Source: Baylisascaris procyonis
Lineage: Eukaryota > Nematoda > Chromadorea > Rhabditida > Ascarididae
Reading direction: 5' to 3'
Assembly (NCBI GenBank): GCA_037389465.1
Contig: JAZARR010000013.1
Coordinates: forward strand, 32,650 to 96,649
Length of the DNA: 64,000 bases
In this document: piece by piece, positions 50,901 to 61,622 of the stretch
Numbering within the stretch: position 1 is the stretch's first letter
Layout of the letters: every line of letters starts with the position of its first letter
Made by a program: the position numbers and the translations under genes
Notes under the pieces: model-generated
What the model was told of the DNA's origin: nothing
Database searches by the model: none
Seen by the model: only the letters and a program-made list of their open reading frames with translations

Positions 50901-52560
50901 TTTTTTTTTGGTTCGAACGTCCAATCAATCTCTGATCGTTGGCTGAGATGAGCCGTGAAATTTACGTGTTCGATTTGTTTGTGTGCATGCGGGTTTGGGA
51001 AAAATGTAGCGTGAATGTTCAAGCCAGGCACAGTTGTTGCTTGAAGGCCCATTTTTCAGAACATCAACCAACAGGACAGGGCGGCCGGGCAGAATATCAA
51101 GCCGGGTACTGTTGTTGATCAGCATATTGTCAACCCGGTGCTCAACGAATTCTATCTGAACTCGCACTCGGCTTTCCAGGTTCCTCTCGTGTTTTCATCT
51201 TTGCCCATTGTGTGCTTCGTTTTTCAGATAGTCCCCTTCAATACGCTACAACTGCAAAGTAAGAAGGTTACTCAGTTGCGACCTCATTGAGGCGAAACGG
51301 CTTCAGAAGTTTGTTTCGTCGAACAATGTAGATTCATATTTCCGTCCCATTAAAATTCTAGAAAGAGGCGTTGACTTGATCTTTTGCCGTTGATCCACGT
51401 CATTTCAGTTCAACTCACGTAGTGAACAGTGACTAACTTTTCTGTTCTTTTATCCTATAACTGCTCACTGCAGAAGCATGTGTGCTATCAGGATAACTTG
51501 TGTGTCGTTAGCAATGGGGCAGGTTGGTGAATTTTTTTTGGCTCAGTAGGTTGTAATAGAGTAAACATTAGAAAGACCGGAATATTTTTCACTTGCACGA
51601 AAGGACGTTGCCGATCGGTGTTACACTTTAACTGGTAAAACTTAATCTAGCACGTCATGTTTACCAACGTTTCTTCTTGCGGAATTCGAGAGAACTTTCT
51701 GCTAATGCAATCTTTAGATCTAAGCTAAAGGAATGTTGCTAAATTTGCAGTTGTTTAAGTTGTCTTTTGAATTTGTTTTGGAAAGTGTTGTTCATGAATT
51801 TTGGTAAGTGTTGTTTTGGTAAATATTATGCAGTTCTCAGGGTACCGCAAAAACACCACGTTACACGATTCTGTTCGATACGGCGAAGATGCCAAGCGAT
51901 GAAATTCAGGCTATCGTTTACGCGTTGGCCTATAACCATCAAATTGTGAATGCCGCGATCTCTCTGCCGGCACCAATTGTCATTGCTGCCCGCATGGCAT
52001 CTCGTGGAAGGAGCAATTATGCGGCTCAGTTGTGAGTTTTTCTTAAACGACTTTTGAGAAAGGGATTCCTTCTGCAAAGAAGTGGTTCTTACGGTTTCCG
52101 TTAGTGGTGACTAGGAATATGCAAAATTTTTTAATAGAGAAAAGTTAGCACTTGCATAAGATCTATAATTGTTCAGCTTTCGCACTGAGTGGTGGGCGAC
52201 CTGCCTTTTCGTTGTCGGAAAAGTTCTGCCTGGAATGAATTTAACTTATTATCACATGCTTGACTCACTTTTCTTTGCCCCTTCTCGTCTCCATTTTCAT
52301 GGAGAGAACCATACAAATGTTGGGCAATATGGCAAAGATGGTTGCGTTATGAGTGTTCCACGTCGTCGGACTGTGCTTGGTCGATGATCAGATGCGACTT
52401 TGTACATTCATTCATTTTTTTTTTCTTCACTGTTGTTTTTATTTATAGTGGAGAAAGCTCGGACAGCACGGAGGGTGGCCGTGAACGTAATATCACTGAG
52501 CTCAATGCCAATATGGGCTATATGGACAAGCCGCTTAGCAACTGTCGTTTCAACGCGTAA
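35984..52560 (+). CDS. Worm-specific Argonaute (WAGO clade), 22 exons, complete
   Basis: Exons: 35984-35993, 36312-36367, 37193-37401, 38219-38372, 39168-39245, 40347-40483, 41025-41212, 41810-41938, 43109-43190, 43904-44111, 45167-45295, 45818-45892, 46922-47034, 47652-47833, 48203-48368, 48692-48806, 49197-49271, 49605-49730, 50272-50394, 51060-51179, 51841-52031, 52449-52560. They total 2,778 nt, or 925 residues plus stop, and all phases agree. Argonaute N-terminal and linker regions cover exons 2-8, PAZ exons 9-10 (TVADYFVSKYGIRLKYP), MID exons 11-15 and PIWI exons 16-22. The end, LSNCRFNA, is WAGO-like. WAGOs bind RNA-dependent-polymerase-made 22G small RNAs and silence genes, transposons or both; whether this one is nuclear, cytoplasmic or secreted is not visible. 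In PIWI, D655 (GIDVAHP) and D735 (LRDGISEGQ) are kept, but the catalytic His is Arg832 (GTAKTPRY), so slicing is doubtful. Confidence 0.95.
46821..46960. repeat. 70-bp tandem duplication covering the Argonaute exon 13 acceptor
   Basis: 46821-46890 and 46891-46960 are diverged head-to-tail copies. Both contain a CATTTTC pyrimidine stretch, CTTGGCT and AGAAATCACT. The downstream copy holds the acceptor used (ATTTTCAG|ACG) and the first codons of exon 13 (TSWLANRNHY). The upstream copy has CGGAA where the AG should be and is one base shorter there, so it cannot act as the same acceptor. Confidence 0.75.
48111..48139. repeat. (TTTTA)n pentanucleotide tract
   Basis: About five TTTTA units followed by a T-run lie in intron 14 of the Argonaute, just upstream of a decoy acceptor (ATTAAG at 48149). 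The acceptor that keeps the frame, TTTGCAG at 48202, lies 53 bases further on. Confidence 0.8.
49431..49504. repeat. 37-bp tandem duplication in Argonaute intron 17
   Basis: Two copies of a 37-base unit starting GCATAGGGATGGT lie head to tail with about two substitutions. They are within the intron between exons 17 and 18, about 100 bases before the exon 18 acceptor. Confidence 0.85.
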
Positions 52561-54400
52561 CGGGGGAGTACAAGTCGTTCGTTCATATTCTCTACAAATT
52601 TCCTCCGTTCGATAATTTCGACGCTGTGTTTAAATTTTTTTCATTTTATTCTTTCTGTATTCTGTTACTCTTTTATCTCAATACCCCAAAATTTTATGCT
52701 GTAATCTGCGTTTTCCTTTGCTATTAATGGTGTATTCACATAGCTATTATGCGCCATTAATGTCATGAAGAAATGCAATGATGTGGGTTTGATAAATTGG
52801 ATTTTTATCTGGTTGGTGGGGGGAGGGAGGGACTAGGGGGAGTGAAAGTTTTTGAACTGAATTATGATATTGTGGGATAACACATTGTTTTACTAACGTG
52901 GAGTAATCGTTTGAGAGGGGTCGGGGAGGGGGCTGAACGGTGCGGAGGAGAAGTGCATTAATATGAGCAGCATATCAGCGTCGATGATTTTTCAGTTGCC
53001 TTGTTTTTTTATGCATTCCACATTAAACGGTGTTTTTATTCAGTGGAGAGTCTGCTCTCGTTTACGTTTATTGCCATTCGTCTAGTTAACCAAACGTGCT
53101 TTTTTCACATCCTACAGTTCCGTTCATTGGGTATTTTTTTGCCAGTTACGTGCGGGTTAATTGCAGATGTTCATCGATCGGGACGTTACTGCCTTGTTGA
53201 AGCGTTGCTTTATTTAGCTAATTTACTCTCATTAGTGTTTCGTAACGGCGGAATGTGGCAGCCAATCCGCTGTTTTCATTCCCATTTTAGCAAACGCTTT
53301 CTTATGTTATGTAAATAATTTGCGTCTTTTATGGCACGTTACTTTGAGAGGCATATCTGCGAGTGATATAGCTGATAGTATTCTCTTTCCTTCTTTTTTT
53401 TTTGTTGATACCATCACTACACGTTGGGGTGCAAAGAATCTGCTCGTTTTGGGAGGATATCATTATTGTTGAGCTGTTTTACAGGACCCGCATATAGAGC
53501 GGGTCCATTTGCGTTTAATTGTTTTGATTACTTATTAGTTGTTTTGTCTTATTCACGTCATATAAAACCTTTTTGAAGATGCCTTCAAACAGTTGTTTTG
53601 CAATCCAATTTTTTGTTGGATTTAATTGTACAGTCTAATTAGTCTTTTCAATTAAAAGCATAGAAAGATGAGGTGGGACTTGTGTTGTCGAGGTGCTATT
53701 TTTGGGATTTTTTGATAAAATTGTATCGACATCAATTCGTTGCAATATTCTTTGACGTGTAACTCAAATTTTTAGAAATTGTTGAAGGAACATTCAGTTC
53801 TTGTGCCTGGTCATTGTTACCTTTTCTGATGAGGTCAAACTCTGTGATGACGACATGAGGTGTGCTTTAGTTGAAATATAGCCGGGTGGCGTGCAAGTGA
53901 TAGAGAATGGTGGAATACTGCTTTGACACCCTGACATCATGTTAGAGTCCCTTCGATAAGAGCTTTTTACTGAAGGAAAAGCCTACATTCGTACCGTAAG
54001 TCTATCGCCTACCCGGGGTTTGGATTAACCTTAGCTTTGTAAGAGTTGATTTTCATTTACATACATCGTTTCCATGTGCTTCTCTAGTTTAACAAAATTT
54101 GAGAGCATTTAATCTCTCATTGGATACTCATATGAAGGTCTCTACTGATACAGTACTCGCATCATTTCCCGTGCGTCCCGACGCTGATAGTGAGGCAAGG
54201 AAAAAGGAGAGCCGGAGGTATGATAAAACTAAAGATTTAGGGAGGAAGGGGAAGTTTTCGCCAATCTTAGAGCGAGCACCATTCGTCGTTGAAGTTGTAA
54301 ACACTACTGTGGATCACCGAAGTTGTCCATGTTCCAAAATGCATGTTACTTTAAAATTGGGAGCCCAGTATGATGGGGGTCGAGAGGGTTTGTAAATCTG
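52561..54400. other. Argonaute 3' flank
   Basis: No coding sequence is recognised. No AATAAA follows the stop within several hundred bases; an ATTAAA at about 53023 is a possible variant poly(A) signal. A 98-codon open frame at 54099-54395 is not recognisable. Confidence 0.5.
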
Positions 54401-54414
54401 TGCGGTAAGGTCTC

Positions 54415-54426
54415 CGCGTCGACGCG
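54415..54426. other. 12-bp perfect palindrome CGCGTCGACGCG
   Basis: A perfectly self-complementary, CpG-rich 12-mer stands out in AT-rich DNA. It is close to the reverse-transcriptase fragment and the tRNA-like sequence on its right. Nothing shows a function. Confidence 0.7.
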
Positions 54427-54633
54427 ACCCTTATCCGATCTAGGCATCATCCATCGCTTCAAGGAGGAATTCAGTTCGTTCAGCTGTATCCATAAGGATG
54501 GAATGTCTCGTCGGAAAAACATACTGCAATGTCAGTATAAAAGATTCAAGTACTCTGTCAAGCTGGGGCTAAATTGATCTTTCAAAAAGTTGTATAATTA
54601 AGTATAACGCAATATAATCAAGTATAACGCAAT

Positions 54634-54782
54634 TAATTGGCCGGGCTGCGAATGATCGCCTTCTTTCAACACTGGGACAGTTACCGCTTCGTTCCATTTC
54701 ATCGGCATACATCCAGTTTCTGATGAAGTTCGATTTATCTGACGACGCAGGCGTAGATTTCTGTGCACTTCATGTGTGGTAG
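54634..54782 (-). mobile_element. Fragment of a non-LTR reverse transcriptase
   Basis: On the minus strand an uninterrupted frame of about 49 codons contains MPMKWNEAVTVPVLKEGD, followed by HSQPGQ. This fits the pattern P-x-x-W-x-x-A-x-V-x-P-x-x-K-x-G-D...P found near the N-terminus of LINE reverse transcriptases. The next conserved piece (NYRPISL-like) is missing and the frame ends in AT-rich sequence, so it is a short decayed piece. The clade cannot be read from it. Confidence 0.5.
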
Positions 54783-55016
54783 CTTAGAAGGGACGTCATG
54801 CTTCTCGCAGAGGACCTGCTCCATACGATTTTGGATGATTTTAACCTACACCTACCTTCAATTTCCTCCCACTCGGTGATTTCTAATCGAAGATACCCTC
54901 GTATACAGTCGAATGTGTGCACTCTGCACTGCTTCTCATCTTGCGTGCTTATCAACGTGTGCTCGTCTGCAACTACTGCAGCTCGTGGTCTACTCGCCAA
55001 TGAGGATACGAGCTGA

Positions 55017-55100
55017 TGTCCGCCGCAGGATTCGAACCTGTGCCTACCAAAGTAGATTGCGACTTGAACACAGCGGCTTAGACCACTCAGCCAGATTAGG
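55017..55100 (-). pseudogene. tRNA-Leu(CAA)-like sequence, probably a pseudogene or SINE head
   Basis: On the minus strand the polymerase III A box (TGGCTGAGTGG) and B box (GGTTCGAATCC) are intact. The D arm pairs as GGC/GCC. The anticodon loop reads TTCAAGT (anticodon CAA), and a long variable arm (CTAC/GTAG) marks a type II tRNA. However, the 5' acceptor strand (CCTAATC) does not pair with the 3' strand (GGCGGAC), and the T stem and anticodon stem have mismatches. It is therefore unlikely to make a working tRNA. Confidence 0.65.
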
Positions 55101-55583
55101 AGTGACCTTTAATTTTAAGGATTTACTTCTTTAGTTGATAAAATTCCTTAGTCCCGTACACATGTTTGAAGCAAACGTTACTCATATAATAATTATAATA
55201 AGTGCTCACGCTCGAACACATTGCTTACCCTATACTCATTTACTTGCAATAATTTCTGTCGTTTACATTTCGCGTTCAGCATCACCTTGAAGCGAGATGA
55301 AATGTCTATAGCCGATTTGATGCCCACTTCGCAACTAATAAAACAAAGGATCCTCGGAAAGCATGAATGGATTGGGTCTTTGTGTAGAGTTGGTACTTTC
55401 TAGGGCGTTTGCTTTGGTCTTATCAAGAATATATGTATACGGTGGTCACGATGTTGTGCAATCTGGTGAAATTAGCTCTCTCCTCGGTAACTTCCACGTA
55501 TTGTCGTTTTTGAGAAGCGTTTGCTATCGTATTGCGGTGGTCGTCCACCGTGGTTTTGATCCACTAGAGTTTATGAGCAGGTG

Positions 55584-56840
55584 ATGCTAATGGAGCAAAA
55601 TTTGGATAGCGATCATTCGAGGACGGCTGTTTGCGTCGACTCGGTCGGCATGGATACGACAAATTTATTTCCGCTATCTCTTATAAACGACCACTCAAAT
55701 TCGCCGCAATATTATTTCGACAATTCAAGTTCATTCGAGAACGGTGAGTTCTTTACGTCAGCGGAAAATTTGTCATTCAACGGTAATAACTGCATTGAAA
55801 TTTTTTCAAACTGCATTTTAAAAAAACGACTCCGGGTTTTTTTTTGAAGAAACTGCTAGATTAGCAAGGGTATCCTATGCTGATTTTAATGAGAAAGTTT
55901 GTCGAATATTCCTGTAATTCTCTCACTCCTCTTTTCTTGATCCAGAAAAGGCATATCTGAAACGTTGGATGGCGTTGATGACGTGATTGCAGATCAATTG
56001 TTGCACACTAACGCGATTGCAGATCAAAGAGACTCTAGCACAAGTGGTCGTGCTAAAAAAGGTCGTCCAATAAAAGTTACAAGTCACTCGAAACAGGCGA
56101 TATATGCGAGAAGTTATCGTCAGAGAAATAAACAGGCATTACTTGATTTTGAAAAATGTGTTGAATTTCAAAAACGGGAAATTGCGGCATTAAAGCTAAA
56201 AAATGCACAAATTGTGCGCGAACTTGAACATATGAAACGTAATTTTGAATGCGCTCAACGATTACTTTCACAACAAATAGCGATTTGTGAAACGCTCTCC
56301 TCTATTATTAATATAAAATTCCGCTCACAACATCAAAGAGACAACGCAAGTTGCGGTTTGCAATGTTCTCCTGAAACATCTGAACAGGTTGATAAATTTA
56401 CATTCGACAATTCTACGAACAATTTCGCATCCTTAAATGATAAGAAAAAAACATTATCTGTTGAGGAGACATCCGTTGAGTTGGATACAGGCTCACTGAT
56501 ACAATCATCGCTTCATTCATCGAGTGATCTCTATTCGTGTGCTAGATCAACTGAAATATGCAACAGCTCAGATACTTCAACTAGCGCACGTTTACGATTA
56601 CAACCTGAGCTAATGAATGGAAAGGTATTGCCCGTATCGGATACAGCAACTGATGCGGCAACTAATAGCGAAAATATATATGACGCTATCAATGTGGATG
56701 TCAGTTCTCTTTCCAATGAATTTAATTCCGATCCGAGTAACATTCGAAGCGATGCAAATATTTCTAAGGATATCGCTAGAATGGAGTTGCAAATGTTCGA
56801 TAATGAGCTTGCCTATTTTGATAATTGGATATTACTTTAA
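55584..56840 (+). CDS. bZIP transcription factor, CREBZF-like
   Basis: Two exons, 55584-55743 and 55951-56840, give 349 residues. The basic region (KKGRPIKVT, then KQAIYARSYRQRNK) lies at about residues 89-114. A leucine-zipper-like helix follows to about 150, with V, I, N and L at the a positions and F, Q, L, I and M at d. The tail is long and rich in Ser, Thr, Asn and Asp, as in activation or regulatory regions. bZIP proteins bind DNA as dimers in the nucleus. The position that is Asn in nearly all bZIPs appears to be Gln (KQAIYAR), so site choice may differ. The resemblance to CREBZF/Zhangfei proteins is my inference. The join is not secure: the acceptor used (GAAAAG|GC) is weak, and an alternative is donor GA|gttctt at 55747 with the better acceptor CCAG at 55945, which adds three residues. 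Either keeps the frame. Confidence 0.85.
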
Positions 56841-59800
56841 TGGTGTTGATTGTATTATATGCGTTTTTTGCAATTATCATTTAAATTTATTTATTATAAT
56901 TTATAATCTTTCGTTATTTTTGATAAGAATTAATTTAGGCGAACTGTGATGTAAATTGTTCTGAGTAAGTTATGTTGTTCAGTAAGAAAAGTGTAATCGA
57001 GAGAATCGATTTAATCGTCAACGTTACAAGTTTGCTAACATTTTTTGATTAGCATTTCATTGATGTATAGATTTTTGTTCACAAACCTCGATAAAAGTCA
57101 AGTACGAATTTATATATATATATATTGATAGGCCATTTTTTTCCAAATTTTTGATTGAAAATAGGAAGATTGATGAAGGGTTGACGTTACCTGCTTTCTC
57201 AAATCTTAGGAGATGAAGGGAATATTGAAGGGAAAAGTGGGAGGGAGAGGGGTTGTTAGAATTACGGAGCTTAATTTTTAGTGCATAATTTGAATTCGTT
57301 CAAATGAATGTAGAAATGTGTTGTTGAGAGCGTTTTTGAATTCCAGCAGAAGCAAAATGTTTCTGTAGTGATGCGCTCTCGAGTTCAATCACGATAACTT
57401 TGATGATATCATTGACGCCAGCGATATAACGCACTAATCATCTAGCCATTTATGTGCTTATCTATTTCAAAATATACTTAGCTGTAAGAGAAGCTACCAT
57501 ATCGATTGCCTAATATGAATTTCACATTTTTTATGTGTTGTAGATAACTGATGGAATTTTTAAGCATTTTTATCGCATCGTGTTATCACTGATTGTATCA
57601 CTCAAATATAAATACTCTGTGTAATTAGATAAGTTTTATCATATATCAAAAAATTTAAATGCTTTGTTAAGAAGAGTTCGATGGTGTAGTGAAAAAATTG
57701 GTTGCAATCATCATCGTTGGATATATATGCCTTGAACATCTCCAATAATACACGCAAAGAAAATGTCTTAGAAACAAAACTGATAAGCGGTGAGCTGATA
57801 CTTTAATAGGGTGTTGAGAGGAATAAACTCTGTTCTCATGTTTTTTGCTTCGTAAATTAAATTGATTTGCATAAAGTTTTGTTTAGTGTATTTCCTTTTT
57901 CATAGTTAGGAAATAGCTGCTAGAATGTATTGCAATCGCTCGTTTTCCACAAATATTGCTCCGCATATAAGTTTAAGAAAATTCTACCTGACATCTTTCA
58001 TAGCCGGGTTGCATTTACATTATTTATTTGGAAATCTCTAAAAAACAGCCGTATCGAATCTAATAATTTTTTTTTTCTTTTTGAAATCAAGGAATCAGAA
58101 ACGTTTATAGTAGCTCCATACCTATAGTGCAGCAGTGGATCCGGACGTTTCATATTACAAGAGCCTAGTTGAAAAGTTCTTTGAGCGAGACTCATCTAAA
58201 AATTAAATGGCTACCCTGTGAATGTTTGTGCTTTTTTTGTTCCTTTCTGTAAAATTTTTCTTGCACCATCTTTCACTCTTTCTGTAAAATTTCTCGAATC
58301 CCATTCTATATCGGTCGTTACCGCATCCTTACATGTTGCGCTTCTAATAAATTAATTAATTTGAGGAATGCGCCATATTTGTAGATGAACCGATTTCTTC
58401 TCGGCTTTGTTGTTACATTACTCTCTATGAAAGGATAATACGGGGAATACTTGAGGATATCGGTGGATGATTATGCGAGAGGATAAAAGATGATTGAAGC
58501 AATGGTCGTTGTGCAACGGAAAATTGGTAAATTTTTAGTTTTTAAAGATTAATTTAGGTGTGAGTTTTGAATGTGCTCTAAGTCTTGATGCAGATTAAAT
58601 ATATGAGACAAGACAGCGACGAATATCTTAATGAAGCTACTCTCCGTTACAGTTCGTAAAGGAGCGCAATCACGTTTCTTCACTGGCTTTGTCTAATATC
58701 TGACGATATATGCAGGAATTATTTCAGGCACAGCTCAAGGATGTTCACGATTGGAGAGGAGGGAAGGGAGAGGCTAGCAGGAAAACAAACCTATCCGAAT
58801 GTAATGGAGCACTCGACCAACCAAGATATATGTAGTTATGAAATGAGAGAATATGGGAACGATGAATTTCGCTTTAGTGATTCGTTAAATTAATTTTAAA
58901 ATGAGCGTAAAACATTAAGTAGAGTTGAATCGTTGTGAACAGTGTGAGAGGAGATAGTTGAAATGACGTTTGCAGATGCCATTATTCAATCACTTAAATT
59001 ACGTTAATTTAAAGAGAACGCAATAGAAGGATAAGATTTAGATTGCATCACCGAATTGTCTCTTCTACAAATGACAGTTCCAAGAATAAAAATAATGGTT
59101 TTAAAATAATCTATGTTGAATCGTCTTAAATATTTATTTGTGCTATCAAGAGGTATTAAACGGAAAATATTATATCCCTCTAGGCTTATAAGGTTGATAT
59201 TGCTTATTGTGGAAGGAAAAGGAAGAGAATATAACTTCAACGTTAATATATGTTTTAAGAGTGTGACGACAATGTGTTATAATTAATCTAGAAAAATAAA
59301 CACTTAACACAAGAGTGCGCAGAGTTTGACGCATGCAAGCACATTGTAATGCAGGGCATATTATAAAATGGTCAGAATTCGTCTCTGATATTGATAACGA
59401 GCTTATCGATTCTCATCTATTGACAGTTATTTGTTTATTTATTTTACTCTTTCATAGAAGAGTACAGTTTAGCGTATAAATTTCTGAATATTTTACGATG
59501 AAATGTAATATAGTTTAGAAAATCCCCTAAAATACAAAAAAAAAAAAAACGCACAAAGGAAACGAACTTTAATTGTTCAGTAATATTTGAGCACTAAGTA
59601 ACAAACAGTGGGAACTTTCCTTGTTTTTTAACAACAACCTTTGCATATAGTAGATCCTTCTCATATAATGGCATTTTGCTGTGAAATCTCGAATATCATC
59701 CTTTCTATCCTTAATGAGCTCCGTTCTGAAGCACCTCCAATATATCTTATTTTTTAAACCTTTTATTTTCTACACGCTCCATATCTGGCGCAGAATACAG

Positions 59801-61600
59801 AAGGATGGGGCGATTCTTATAAGTTTGAAGTGTTTGTTGGTTTTATATGTTGCCTTGAGAGTAGGAATATTCTTCGCATGAATAAGACCCCACTCACTGA
59901 AAATCTTATTTTGCTTGTCGTAATTTGCAGTGCTTGGGAGATTGTTTGATGTTTTATGCTGGCTTAAATGTAAAAATTCCAGAACAATTCATTCATAGAT
60001 CCCATATTTTTTCTATGAGATAAAAGGAAGCGGTTTAAAGACGGTTATTTTAATAGGCCAAGAAGAACTCTATATCCAGAAATTAAACCTCAGCCTTATA
60101 TAATGGAAGAAATGCAATGGGAGAGGGGGCTGAGATGGGAGAGAGAGGAATTTTCTCTTCTTAATTCCCAATGGAGATTCGTTTTCCTAAGTTGAACAGT
60201 TTTCTTTTTCAAAGGTGTAAAATGAATAGGTGGCGATATGAGGCAACGTGGTAAATAATTCGAAGTGTTTGTTCCCATCGATAGCAAATGATAGTATGTA
60301 ACCTTTAAATACTCTGTCATTGGATGAAGTGCTTTGTGCATCTTCGGTTTATGCTTCACGTCGCCTAGTCATTCAACACATACAGCGCGATCGCCATGTA
60401 TTTCAAAATATATAAAATATTTTCTATCAAAATAATATTAGCTGGGTAATAAAAATTTTTTTAGGAATACCATGAAGAAGTGTTGATTTACGCAACTGGC
60501 TGGTTTTCTGTAGCAATGAAACCTTATAGAAGTGTGGAACTGCTTCACTGACTGGAATGGAATTTCCGCCGAGCGATCTACTCTCTTGTTAAGGTGAAGA
60601 AATTACGATCAGTCGATCAGTGAACCCCGCAGAAGCCATCTTCGATTCTGGTACGACAAACTTGTCAAACCGATCCATGCGTCACCTGTCTTGAGTAAAA
60701 TTATGAGAGTGATGAATAAACTCCTTTTCCTTTCGTGTTTTTGGCATTCCTACTCGTATGAGATCGTGCTGTTATACCGGTTGGTTTCCTTTGCTGAAGC
60801 CCTATTGTGTCGGCAACAGCAGGTAGTGATCGCATAATGGATAAAATTTAAAGGATTCCATTCACGCAGTTTATTCACAGAATGAACTTTAGGAACAGAT
60901 TGAAATTTCTGAGAAGCAGATTGCCTGAAGGTATTTGAGGCGCAGATTGAATGCCTGCTAACATTTCCCCTGGATAGCCGACTTATTACAGCATTTTTTT
61001 TCTTGGTGAGAGGAAGGGAGGAGGAGGGCGTTTGGAGCTGGAGGGCTGTCCAGTGGTTAAGGCAACTACGATTCGGATGGAATGGTACCGTAATTGGGGG
61101 GATGGAATTGTCGTTGCGCAAGGAGGTTGGGCGTTGTAAAAACGCTCAGCCTTCTTTACCGCTTCGAAATGTTGAGTGGGACCTGACGAGCTGTGGTTGT
61201 CTTAGATGCGACTTCTAGGTTTGACGTCTTTTTAAGCGAACATGAGGTTGTGAAACAACATGATGTACATGCCACACTAGTGACAGCATATCTGGAGCTG
61301 TGTTGATGTTGTCGCATATGATCAGCAATAAGAGCACGAGGACGAGGTTCATCATCACTTTCGTCCTAAGAGAGCGTAATGATGGTCATGAAAACACGCC
61401 CGTGTCGAAGAGAATGACAGCGATGGGCGATGTTGCATTAAGATATCGAGCACATTTGTGTGTGGTCGTAATAAGGTCAAGGCGAGTTGTGCTGCCTGTT
61501 TGGTATATTTCATCGCTTGAACATACCTCAACGCAGCTCGTCCACTAAAAGCTGTGCATATCCCGACGCTACCCTTGTGTGAAATTAACCATTAGTTCGC
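56841..61600. other. Intergenic stretch without a recognised gene
   Basis: This is AT-rich DNA between the bZIP gene and CoA synthase. An AATAAA at about 57823 could end the bZIP transcript. Short frames at 60750-61121 (minus) and 61003-61548 (plus) are not recognisable. A TGTCCAGTGGTTAAGGC sequence at about 61050 looks slightly like a tRNA A box, but no B box follows. Confidence 0.55.
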
Positions 61601-61622
61601 GAAGTGGTTCTTGATCTTCACG

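Noticed and set aside
61003..61218. 71-codon frame and a tRNA A-box-like TGTCCAGTGG
   Set aside because: No B box or cloverleaf follows, and the frame has no recognisable motif. It is not needed for CoA synthase, whose N-terminus starts at 61623.
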